From: Macrostomum hystrix
Lineage: Eukaryota; Platyhelminthes; Macrostomidae
Assembly (NCBI GenBank): GCA_950097015.1
Contig: CATNEN010000009.1
Coordinates: forward strand, 374,501-438,500
Reading direction: 5' to 3'
DNA length: 64,000 bases
Part shown: positions 24,001 to 32,200 of the stretch, piece after piece
How the letters are laid out: each line of letters starts with the position of its first letter
Position numbering within the stretch: the first letter of the stretch is position 1
Position numbers and translations under genes: made by a program
Notes under the pieces: generated by a model
Seen by the model: only the letters and a program-made list of their open reading frames with translations
The model's database searches: none
Told to the model about the DNA's origin: nothing

Positions 24001-27000
24001 AAGTAGTTCCGGAAGTGCTTCATGGCCCACACGACAGCCAGAAGCTCTCTGTGGGTGGTCGAGTAATTGCGCTCTGCCTTATTCAGGACTCTCGACGCGT
24101 AGGCGACCGGGCATTCGACGCCTTCGTGGAGCTGGCTGAGGACTCCTGCGATGGCCACGCCGCTGCTGTCGCAGCACAGCCGGAATCCCTTGGAGAAATC
24201 CGGCAGTTTCAGCACTGGGGGTGCCGACAGCGCCGACTTCAGCTCGCGCAGGGCTGCCTCGCACTCTGCCGTCCACCGAAACTGCCGACTTTTCTGAGTC
24301 GCCTGGTGCAGCGGATTCGCAATGCTGGCGAAGTGCGGCACGAACCGCCGGTAGAAGCCCAGCATGCCGACGAGCCGGCGAACGTCCTCAGCGCACTCGG
24401 GCGTCGGGATGGACTGGATGGCGCTGACCTTGTCCTGGGTGGGCTGGATCCCATCGGCCGAAATCTTGTGCCCCAGGTACTCGACCTCCTGGAAGCAGAA
24501 GCAGCTCTTGCGCTTGTTCAGCTTGAGGCCCGCCGACTGCAGCCTTCCCAGGACTTCCTTCAGCGTCTGCGCGTGCTGCTCGAACGTCGTGCTGAACAGG
24601 ATCAGGTCGTCCATGTAGGTGAGCACCTCCGTCCAGTTCAGGCCCGCCATCGTCAAGTCCATCAGGCGCTGGAAGGTCGCCGGGGCGTTGCAGAGGCCGA
24701 AGCCGAGCTTCCTGTACTGCATCAGGCCTTGCGTGGTGTAGAAGGCGGTCTTCTCCCGGTCCTGCTCGCGCAGCTCGACCTGCAGGAACCCTTGGCGGAG
24801 ATCGAGGGTGCTGAACCAGCTGCTGCCAGTGAGCGCGTCCAGAGCGACAGACAGCGGCGGCAGCGGGTAGGCGTCCTTCACGGTGCACGAGTTGAGGGCC
24901 CTCCAGTCGGTGCAGATGCGGATTTCGTTGTTTTTCTTGCGCACCACCAGCAGATTGCTCGCCCATGGACTGCATGACGGCTCGATGATCCCGTAACGCA
25001 GCATCTCGCTGATCTTGTCGTCCACCTGCTGTCTGAAGTTCAGTGGCACTGTCCGCTGCCTGTGCTTGATGGGGTGGCTGCCGGGTTCCAGGTTGATCTC
25101 GTGCTGCAGTAGGTGCGTGGTCCCCAGGTCGAACTCGTGACTGGCGAATGCCAGCTCATGCTGGTTCAGCAGGGCTTCGATGACCTCGCGCTGCGACCGG
25201 CTCAGCTCCGGGTTGATGTTGAAGCCGGCCTCCTCCGCAGCTTCACCGTCGGGCCCGTGAGGCTCGGCAGCGTCGAAGTTGCCGATGGCCTGATTCTGGT
25301 AGAGCACCACCGGGTCGGCGCTCAGGTTGCAGACTCCCACCGGCAGGTTGCCGTCCGCGCTGGAGACCACCAGAGCCCGGTTCGGCAGCAGGCCGGTCTT
25401 GTCGACGAAGTCAGAGCTGGGCTCGAACAGACCCTGCTCAACGTACGATGCCACCTTGACCGGGATGATGACGCGGCTGCGGGCTGGTATGGACACGGTG
25501 CTGGCGACTCTGGCGATCACGGCGGTGGGCACCACCCGGCAGGCTGGCATGGAGTTCCTGTCTGGCAGGACTGGGATCCTGGTTGACCCCAGCAGGACAG
25601 AAGACGACATGAGATCCACGCTGAAGGTTGAGCACATCTTGCTGATGACGTCCATGCCGAGCACGCATTCCGGCTGAATGTCGGCGACCACCGTCACCGG
25701 GTGCTCCATGGGCGGCAGTCCGCCCAGCTGAATGGCCAGCGTTGCGCATGCCGGAGACTCCAAGCGTCGACCATCGATCCCGACCGGAGTGCTGAGAGGC
25801 GGATGAAGCTGAGCTGCGACTCCCAGAGCTCGAAATTGGGCAGCTGATACGAGCGTCACCTGCGCGCCCGTGTCGAACAGCCACCTGCAGGGCCGGCCTG
25901 CGATGCTGCCGGGCAGGAAGAGCGAAGCGGTTTGGGCCTTGCTAGGCAGGGCTGGTGATGGCCCACGGTCACCAGTCCTCAGAAGTTTCCCGAAGCCGGG
26001 GTCGGGCAGACCTCGGCCCGGTGCCCTTTGCCTGAGCAGCGGCTGCACACGGGCGGCACGGCTGGCGCGGCCTGCCTGGGGCACTGGGCCGCGAGATGGC
26101 CGGGCTGAGCACAGTTGAAGCATTTCCCGCGACCGCTGCCTCTCCCCCGAGCTCCTCTTCCTGTGCTGTGCTGTGCTGGGCTTTGGGAGGGCCCGTTTGA
26201 TGGCCTGCATTTCGTAGGACTTGCGTCCTCCGGGGGGCACCTCGTGGAGGCGCTGGCCATTGCCCCCCTCCACGCTGGCGCTGGCCATTGCACGAGCTCG
26301 CTGCCCTGGCACGCCGCCTGCACCTCGGGCCACCTGCCGCCTCCTCCGCCGACTGACCTCTCGCGGCGGCACGAGCGGCTGATCTGCCAGCTGCGCGCCG
26401 ACCGCTGCCATGCCCTCCGGGGCTTCCAGGCCGCGATTGGCGCCTCGGTGGCCCCCACCTGCCGACTCTGTGGCGAGGGCGACGAGACGGCGGCCCACGT
26501 GCTCCTCGCCTGCCCCGCCCTGACCGCCCACCGCTGCCGCCTCTGGGGCCCCTGCCCGGAGCCCGCTGCGGTCTTTGATTGCTGTGCTTCCGTGCTGGCC
26601 CTGCTTGGGAAGGCGGGCATCATCTGATGCCCGGTGCCATGGGCCCTGGCCCGCGCACGCCCGAAGAAGAAGAAGAAGAAGAAGCTCCTCTTCCTCGCGC
26701 ACCGCGCTGTCCGCGGCTGCTGATGGTGGCGACCGTCGCAGCCAGGTCCGCCAGCTGCTCCTGCATCTGCTCCAGCCGGTCCGCCACTTGGCTGCTCACC
26801 GATGTTACCGCGATGCTTGCAGAGGCGCCTCTGCCGCCGATGCTCTCAAGAGCCGTGGCGCGGTCCGCCAGCTGCTCCGGGCTGCTGCTGCTGCAGTCAG
26901 CGTCTTTCAGCAACGCTTCGCGAATCTCCTTCGACAGCAGAGCCAGCAGTCGGTGTCGCACTTCGCAGTCTCTCACCGTCTGATCGTGGTCAGGGCGTGC

Positions 27001-28487
27001 CTTCCGGTACAGGAGCTTGAGTGCGTGGCACAGCTCCCTCAGCGACTCTCCTTGGCGTCGCTTCCGGCTCTCGAACTCCGACATGGCGCAGAACGAGTTC
27101 TCCTTGCCACGGTAGAACTTGACCAGCTCGTCCTTGATGGTCGCGAAGCTCTTCTTCTTCTCCTCCGGCAGGTCCCACACGAAGACGAGCGCCTCGCCAG
27201 ATAAGAGCAGCCGGATTTTCGATGCCATCTTTTTGTTGTCCCACTCGGAATCCGTGGCGAAGTCCTCAAACATTTGCAGCCACATGTTGATGTCGGCATC
27301 GTCTGAGCCGGAGAACTTGGGTGGCAAAAGTGCATTGGCGTGCGCCATGAGTGAGTGGGCCGACTTGAGATAGAGACCGCTGCCACCAATGTAAACTAGG
27401 TCAGAAGGCGAGACTTGCGCGAGAACCGAGAAAACACGAGGTGACTAAAGCCTTAAGTGAGCGACTTTATATTTGGCTATGTACACCAGAGAGTGTACAT
27501 CGCATTGCACAATTTGCGAAGCCAACTTACGACGCGATGCGAGAATGAATCACCGCACACCTTACAGAGTCTATTTTATCAGTACCGATACCCACTAGGT
27601 TTGAGTCTATTTTATAAGTACCGATATCCACTCGGTTTGAGTCTATTTTATCAGTACCGATATCCACTCGGTTTGAGTCTATTTTATCAGTACCGATATC
27701 CACTAGGTTTGAGTCTATTTTATCAGTACCGATACCCACTAGGTTTGAGTCCCACCTTCGCCAAAAGACAACTGAATCCCATGCAAGCTCAGAAGCAACT
27801 TTCGCTGTACGGTAAAACCCCGAGCACTTCATGTTCAGAGTAAAATACCCCAGCACAACCTTTGCTTACCATCAACCCTGAGCACTTGGTATGCAGAACG
27901 CAATAATCCCAACACAACCTTTGCTTACCATCAACCCTGAGCACTTGGTATGCAGAACGCAATAATCCCAACACAACCTTTGCTTACCATCAACCCTGAG
28001 CACTTGGTATGCAGAACGCAATAATCCTAGCACAACCTTGGCTTACCATCAACCCTGAGCACTTGGTATGCAGAACGCAATAATCCTAGCACAACCTTGG
28101 CTTCTCCTGCAGGCTCTGAGCGGCACAGCCGAGTCGCGCTTTGGGTACCGCAAAACCACTTTGTCCACGGAGGCGCAAACACAGCCGCTGCTGGGCATAA
28201 GTTCGCTGAAGGCGCTTCAGACGCTCGAAGAGAATGAGACGGCCGAGTTCTGCAACTTGCTGACCAGCCTGAAGACAAGCAAACCAGCGGAGCCGAATTT
28301 CGACACCGACCCAGCTGCAGCCGACGAACTGCTGGAGACGGCGCCCAAAGCTTTCTATGAGTGCCTTCGCTACCACAGTCTCGTGCCGATCCGGCGTTTC
28401 GATCGCGACTTTCTGCACTCTGAATTCAGCCGTCCCGCCGGCTCCGTCATGCTGAGCCGTGCCGTGTCCAAATTTCGCTCCAGCTGA
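20623..28487 (+). CDS. Unrecognised single-pass membrane protein (2 exons)
   Basis: Exon 1 20623-21024 (134 codons; donor CAG/GTGCGA) and exon 2 28113-28487 (acceptor CTCCTGCAG), both phase 0, give 258 residues. After MAATHAAGHLAPKDY comes one hydrophobic helix (about residues 16-40, VLLPVLIFVAIFALFNAVAL). A Ser- and Asp-rich hydrophilic region follows, then a more conserved-looking C-terminal third (PKAFYECLRYHSLVPIRRFD and LHSEFSRPAGSVM). I do not recognise the family. The 7.1-kb intron contains a minisatellite interrupted by an LTR retrotransposon on the opposite strand. The exon pairing rests on phase, splice signals and lack of a better partner. Confidence 0.65.
21107..22082. repeat. 36-bp minisatellite, left part (split by LTR element)
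   Basis: About 27 copies, core tatcagtaccgatacccact. Tata-tcc-act-cgg and tac-ccact-agg variants occur in clusters. The array continues at 27567 beyond the retrotransposon. Confidence 0.97.
22083..22259 (-). repeat. 3' LTR of gypsy element
   Basis: 177 bp, matching the 5' LTR except at two sites (t/a in gaaatcacg versus gaaaacacg; c/t in gcctcaag versus gccttaag). Confidence 0.95.
22260..22272 (-). other. Candidate polypurine tract
   Basis: Minus-strand AGGGATGGAGTGA lies immediately before the TG of the 3' LTR, the expected plus-strand priming site. Confidence 0.6.
22371..25991 (-). CDS. pol: Gypsy pol: protease, reverse transcriptase, RNase H, integrase
   Basis: One uninterrupted frame. 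Aspartic protease: WLFDTGAQVTLVSA, later CVLGMDVI. Reverse transcriptase: IRICTDWRALN, STLDLRQGFLQVEL, catalytic LTYMDDLILF, and LGHKISADGIQPTQDKV. RNase H: FRLCCDSSGVAIAGVLSQ, NYSTTHRELLAVVWA. Integrase: HLGLDRTLARVV, catalytic D in QVDIKGPL, D in VIHSDQGRQFES and E in NPVVERFNRTLGD, then a GPY-type end (RRWLGPYRVLEKLGPVTYRI). The N-terminal zinc site reads SCEVYQRRK, with Tyr replacing the second Cys of CxxC, which should weaken integrase. No chromodomain was seen. Start taken at the frameshift heptamer. Confidence 0.93.
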   Translation of the reverse strand, partial: GKLLRTGDRGPSPALPSKAQTASLFLPGSIAGRPCRWLFDTGAQVTLVSAAQFRALGVAAQLHPPLSTPVGIDGRRLESPACATLAIQLGGLPPMEHPVTVVADIQPECVLGMDVISKMCSTFSVDLMSSSVLLGSTRIPVLPDRNSMPACRVVPTAVIARVASTVSIPARSRVIIPVKVASYVEQGLFEPSSDFVDKTGLLPNRALVVSSADGNLPVGVCNLSADPVVLYQNQAIGNFDAAEPHGPDGEAAEEAGFNINPELSRSQREVIEALLNQHELAFASHEFDLGTTHLLQHEINLEPGSHPIKHRQRTVPLNFRQQVDDKISEMLRYGIIEPSCSPWASNLLVVRKKNNEIRICTDWRALNSCTVKDAYPLPPLSVALDALTGSSWFSTLDLRQGFLQVELREQDREKTAFYTTQGLMQYRKLGFGLCNAPATFQRLMDLTMAGLNWTEVLTYMDDLILFSTTFEQHAQTLKEVLGRLQSAGLKLNKRKSCFCFQEVEYLGHKISADGIQPTQDKVSAIQSIPTPECAEDVRRLVGMLGFYRRFVPHFASIANPLHQATQKSRQFRWTAECEAALRELKSALSAPPVLKLPDFSKGFRLCCDSSGVAIAGVLSQLHEGVECPVAYASRVLNKAERNYSTTHRELLAVVWAMKHFRNYLASAGEILVFSDHKPLQGLLNTKEPEGRLARWITLLQEINFKLLFRPGRENVVADALSRAAATRLTPAWSDEEISAAQADDPVLAAARQVLIGRRPRRGKAADDAESLVRSENLELGEDGVIRRSGFPVIPLQLRQELLRQLHDDPASGHLGLDRTLARVVNRAWWPGLKDDVQHWVSSCEVYQRRKVPHQHQRAPLQDNTVPSTPWEMVQVDIKGPLPATEAGQKYIICFTDVFSKWVEAAPATNIETRTVAEAMLRSVVLRHGSPEVIHSDQGRQFESDVFQELCRLLDIRKTRTTPFHPSGNPVVERFNRTLGDMLAAYCMEQQDRWAAFLPYVIWAYNSSVHSTTKRSPYAVLHGRDPRIPAELSLPAAGERPVVTNALADARAGLQLVRQRLQSTQRSRKQQYDKRQHFTPFQVGQLVMLNNPAVQKGQSKALRRRWLGPYRVLEKLGPVTYRISKPTGRRRSSVVHHDRLKAFVARRPQPAVPQPAADPPAAESDRPPSPAADPRETWQELLDEPAPAGPRRSNRTRRQPDFFVAQF
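25979..27348 (-). CDS. gag: Gypsy gag (nucleocapsid with two zinc knuckles), interrupted by LINE fragment
   Basis: ATG at 27348 starts a capsid-type frame (PPKFSGSDDADINMWLQMFE, then DELVKFYRGKENSF). The frame is cut by the insertion at 26163-26682. The distal gag part (26149-25979) is in another frame and holds two CCHC knuckles, CFNCAQPGHLAAQC and CSRCSGKGHRAEVC. Inserted LINE plus one duplicated target copy is 533 bp, which is 2 mod 3 and exactly accounts for the frame change. As it stands the gag is broken, and its frame ends in the inserted DNA at 26620. Role in intact elements: particle formation and RNA packaging. Confidence 0.85.
25985..25991 (-). promoter_or_regulatory. Candidate -1 ribosomal frameshift site between gag and pol
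   Basis: The minus strand reads G GGA AAC in gag phase, two codons before the gag stop (TTC TGA). A -1 slip there enters the pol frame, which is open upstream and downstream. The X XXY YYZ form is a standard slippery heptamer; GGGAAAC is used by betaretroviral gag-pro. No downstream pseudoknot was verified. Confidence 0.7.
26163..26682 (+). mobile_element. 5'-truncated LINE 3' end nested in gag
   Basis: The plus strand encodes the C-terminal zinc-finger-like tail of a non-LTR retrotransposon (ERLICQLRADRCHALRG and CRLCGEGDETAAHVLLACP). A short 3' UTR and a (gaa)n tail follow at about 26662-26682. A 13-bp target duplication, agctcctcttcct, flanks it (26150-26162 and 26683-26695). It is antisense to gag. 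The duplication and tail identify target-primed reverse transcription. Confidence 0.9.
27373..27389 (-). other. Candidate primer binding site
   Basis: Directly inside the 5' LTR the minus strand reads TTGGTGGCAGCGGTCTC, in the position where Ty3/gypsy elements bind a tRNA primer. The tRNA identity was not determined. Confidence 0.55.
27390..27566 (-). repeat. 5' LTR of gypsy element
   Basis: 177 bp, TG...CA. On the minus strand it has a TATAAAG box near 27465-27476 and an 8-bp perfect palindrome pair (atgtacac/gtgtacat) at 27479-27500. Confidence 0.95.
27567..27752. repeat. 36-bp minisatellite, right part
   Basis: Five further copies of the array interrupted at 22082. The GAGT of the repeat is duplicated at both edges of the insertion. 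Confidence 0.97.
27854..28100. repeat. 59-bp minisatellite derived from the exon 2 acceptor region
   Basis: Four copies containing cacaacctttgcttaccatc, ending where the true acceptor region (cacaaccttggcttctcctg, then the exon) begins. Unit and acceptor share about 14 bases plus a displaced ctgagc. Confidence 0.85.
28113..28487 (+). CDS. Membrane protein exon 2 (C-terminus)
   Basis: Follows CTTCTCCTGCAG, encodes 124 residues beginning ALSGTAESRFGYRK and ends KFRSS at TGA 28485. It is GC-rich, with codon use like the other exons. It converges on the POMGNT1-like gene, whose stop is about 480 bp away. Confidence 0.65.
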   Translation, partial: ALSGTAESRFGYRKTTLSTEAQTQPLLGISSLKALQTLEENETAEFCNLLTSLKTSKPAEPNFDTDPAAADELLETAPKAFYECLRYHSLVPIRRFDRDFLHSEFSRPAGSVMLSRAVSKFRSS

Positions 28488-28966
28488 TCTTATCGAACCA
28501 GCTTTTCAGACAGCCGCTGCATCCACTAAACTCCGCGCCATTTGAACCGGTCCCATAGCTATCGGCCCCAATAGCTATCAGGTTTCCTAACACTGGTTTT
28601 TTTGCTCTGCATTCTCAGATCGCTTTGCGGACTGTTCGTTTAGCTGTTCAAAGTTTCTTCAACAGGCTCCAATACTTTTGATCTTGCTTATTTCACACTC
28701 TAGCAACACATGCACCAAAGATTAGTCTATAATTATCTGCTATCAGAATGGAAATGAATAGCTGAATTCACAGCTCGATCAAAGCAGCACTTTGTCTATT
28801 CGACATGCTTATTGGAATTCTCGAGTATATTTACAGACTTAATACAAAGTAAAGGCAGGATATTTAAGGTAGAGCAGTCAGTTCCTGTCTATGTCCAGAT
28901 AATGGGAATCTGAAATGAGTTGGAAAGCCCGTGTGTTCGCTGTGCATTGTGAGTTGGGCAATCCTT
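28488..28966. other. Convergent intergenic spacer
   Basis: Lies between the stop codons of the plus-strand membrane-protein gene and the minus-strand POMGNT1-like gene; holds both 3' UTRs. No canonical AATAAA was found on either strand. Confidence 0.5.
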
Positions 28967-29281
28967 TCAGCTCAAGATAAAAATAACAATGGACTTACTG
29001 AAATTGCAATCCAGCCGACTTGAAGCCAACCAAAAGGACAAAATTCGCAAAGTCCAAGCGGCAAATTCCCTATGATAAATGATCGAAATGAAATTGACTG
29101 TCAATGAGGACATTTCTTGCACTCTTACTAACAGTAGTTGATATTGAGCATGAGCAATGAAGCGCACCTTGTACAAGCAGGAGAGAGATTCTCCTAGTGA
29201 GAAGCAGGCGGCGGTGCGGCGCCACGAAGGGGCCGCTTCCGTTGCAACTTCCGAAGTTGCGAGCAGAAACACCGGCCCAGT
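28967..29281 (-). CDS. POMGNT1: POMGNT1-like last exon
   Basis: After TTGCAG: TGPVFLLATSEV, SWRRTAACFSLG, YKVRFIAHAQYQLLLVRV, resembling the final strands of POMGNT1, then a divergent tail to the stop at 28967. A possible donor GTGCGC at 29167 would shorten it; reading through gives the better family match. Confidence 0.6.
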   Translation of the reverse strand, partial: TGPVFLLATSEVATEAAPSWRRTAACFSLGESLSCLYKVRFIAHAQYQLLLVRVQEMSSLTVNFISIIYHREFAAWTLRILSFWLASSRLDCNFSKSIVIFILS

Positions 29282-32200
29282 CTGCAAGATTCAGGGCGGT
29301 AGGACTGTGAGTTAATGAGTAATTCTGTGAAAAAGTGATTCGGTCCACTTAAACTAAATGGATTTGACTTCAGTTGAGACTAGGTTCTCAGCATCTGAGT
29401 TCTCCACTCTCTCCCACTGTAAGAATTTTTGTTTGAGAAACTTTTTTGCAGATAATATTCTCATCTACACTGAGAATAGACTCATCTACATTGAGAAAAG
29501 ACTCATCTAGATTGAGAATAAACATATCTAGATTGAGAATAGACTCATCAACACTGAGAATATACTAATCAACATTGAGAATAGACTCATCCACACTGAG
29601 ACTAGACTCATCCACACTGAGAATATACTCATCTACACTGAGAATAGACTCGTCTACATTGAGAAAATACTCATCTATATTGAGAATAGACTCATCTACA
29701 CTGAGAATAGACTCATCGACATTGAGAATAGACTCATCTACATTGAGAAAATACTCATCTACATTGAGAATAGACTCATCTACACTGAGAATAGACTCAT
29801 CTACATTGAGAATAGCCTCATCTACATTGAGAAAATACTCATCTACATTGAGAATAGACTCATCTACACTGAGAATAGACTCATCTACACTGAGAATAGA
29901 CTCATCTACATTGAGAAAATACTCATCTAGATTGAGAATAAACATATCTAGATTGAGAATAGACTCATCAACACTGAGAATATACTAATCAACATTGAGA
30001 ATAGACTCATCCACACTGAGAATATACTCATCTTCACTGAGAATCGCATCGGCTCATACGATAATCGCCAATAAACTAACAAGAATCGACTCAGCACTAA
30101 CGAGAAACTCACTTCGTCTCCGTCACTCAGAGCACTCTTCTCAATGGCATCTTCCACAAACTTCAGTGCATGCCCGCAGCCGCGGCTAAAGTGCGGCTCG
30201 AGCGGTTGTGACCGGGAGATCAGCAGCTGCAGATGAGCGTCATACCGCCAGTGAGCAGACCTGAGTAGGAGGCTTGGCATATTGCGTTTCCTTTTCGAGT
30301 GCACTCTGCAGATCTCTCGAAACCAACTCATCAAACAGAACCTGTCTAGAGTGCACTCTGCAGATCTCTCGAAACCAACTCATCAAACAGAACCTGTCTA
30401 GAGTGCACTCTACAGATCTCTCGAAACCGACTCATCAAACAGAACCTGTCTAGAGTGCACTCTGCAGATCTCTCGAAACCGACTCATCAAACAGAACCTG
30501 TCTAGAGTGCACTCTGCAGATCTCTCGAAACCGACTCATCAAACAGAACCTGTCTAGAGTGCACTCTGCAGATCTCTCGAAACCAACTCATCAAACAGAA
30601 CCTGTCTAGAGTGCCCTCTGCAGATCTCTCGAAACCAACTCATCAAACAGAACCTTTCTAGAGTGCACTCTGCAGATCTCTCGAAACCAACTCATCAAAC
30701 AGAACCTGTCTAGAGTGCACTCTGCAGATCTCTCGAAACCAACTCATCAAACAGAACCTGTCTAGAGTGCACTCATGCAGATGTCTCAAAACTCACTCAT
30801 CAAACGGGACCTGCTCGCCGAGAGGGAGTCGTCTTCCCTTCCATGAATCTGGGAGTTTCCTCCTGCCGCGTGCTCCAGCATCGGCGGCTATCGCCCAGGA
30901 GTCTCTCAGGTGGGCGGCCAGTGACAGTTGAGATTCTTCGTTTGGCACTTCAGGCTGGACAGCCCGACTTAGCGCTGGCCGCAGACAATAGTGACTGGCG
31001 CCCATAACTTTTGTCAGCCAGAGCGATAGGTCAACCGGTTGCTGTCGGTTGATAGCGGAGGCCATGAGGACAAGTTCATCATTCTGATGTCCGGTTGACA
31101 ACTCAGCCACAAGTTACTCAGTACTGTTTTCTTCACACCTGTTCTTTTGTACCTATAAGCAGTTTCTCAGCTCCAACGCGTTAGACGCGTTAGACCGCCC
31201 AAGATGTTCTTCGATGCGCACATTTTTTCTGTGACTCATTTTTTTTCTCCCTCCGGAAGCACAAACTCTTCAGTGCAGCACATATCTACAGTACAGTACA
31301 GCTCTACAGCTCTAACTGCTCCTTGGTAGCAAACCCTGTGAACCAAACCTATTCCTTTCATTATCACGCCTGCTCATTCTCGATGTACCGAACCACTCTA
31401 AAGATCCAGTTCTTTAACATACAGTGTGACTCGCCATACTCAACTGCTTCTGGCCAATGCTGGTTGAGCTCAGCGTCCCAAACAGAGCGGCGCATTGCCA
31501 GCGCCTTCAGCGGAACTTGCTGCACTCGGTAGAGAAGCCGTGGATCGCGCGACATGTGCGGCAGGGACTGCGATTTGTGGGTGATGAAACATGTGGCTAT
31601 CTTAATTTCCACCGTTCTCGTGTTTCACGACTACCTGGCTTAGGTTTCAGACTTACCTTTTCGTTCCAAGCACTGACACAAAAGAGGTTCGGGTCCCGGT
31701 CCATCAGCCGCAGGCTCCAGTTGAAGAAACGAATGACGTCGCGGCTCAAAATGATGTCGTCTTCTAATAGAATGACAAATTTAGCTTCCTGAAATTGAAT
31801 ATTCGGACTGTTTATGGATAGTGTCGAAGTCATAGCATGACTATAGGTGCTTTACATCTCTCGCATTAATCAGGAGGTCCCTATTCAGCACGAAAGTTCA
31901 CGCTCAGGGAGCTCAGACCCACCGGGGATCGCTGGAATGATTCGGTCAGGCCCAGCCGGTAGAGGTCCGCCAGCGAGTCAGAGGCGGGTCGGCGCTGCGA
32001 GCTGTGCAGCCGAAGGAGGTCACAAACTTGTCGTGGCTCGTCGAAGAAGCCACGCAGAAGCACCCTCATCTGCGAGGCATCGATTGAATCAGTTGAGAGC
32101 AGCGAGGTCAATGTTCTGTGAATGCAGGCAATGAGTGCAATGACCTTCAATGCAATGCGACCTGAAGGGTTTTGTCAGCGGTTCATGGAAAAGCGAGATT

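Larger units (their letters stand above)
22083..27566 (-). mobile_element. Ty3/gypsy LTR retrotransposon, nearly intact, antisense in intron
   Basis: Two 177-bp LTRs (22083-22259 and 27390-27566) start TG and end CA on the plus strand and differ at only two positions. They are flanked by a 4-bp duplication GAGT (22079-22082 and 27567-27570). Transcribed on the minus strand, the order is gag, protease, RT, RNase H, integrase, as in Ty3/gypsy. The body carries a 520-bp LINE fragment inside gag. Near-identical LTRs and an uninterrupted pol frame indicate a young insertion. Confidence 0.97.

Noticed and set aside
26115-26627. Stand-alone plus-strand gene inside the gypsy element
   Set aside because: It is the 3' end of a LINE with a target duplication and (gaa)n tail, not a host gene.
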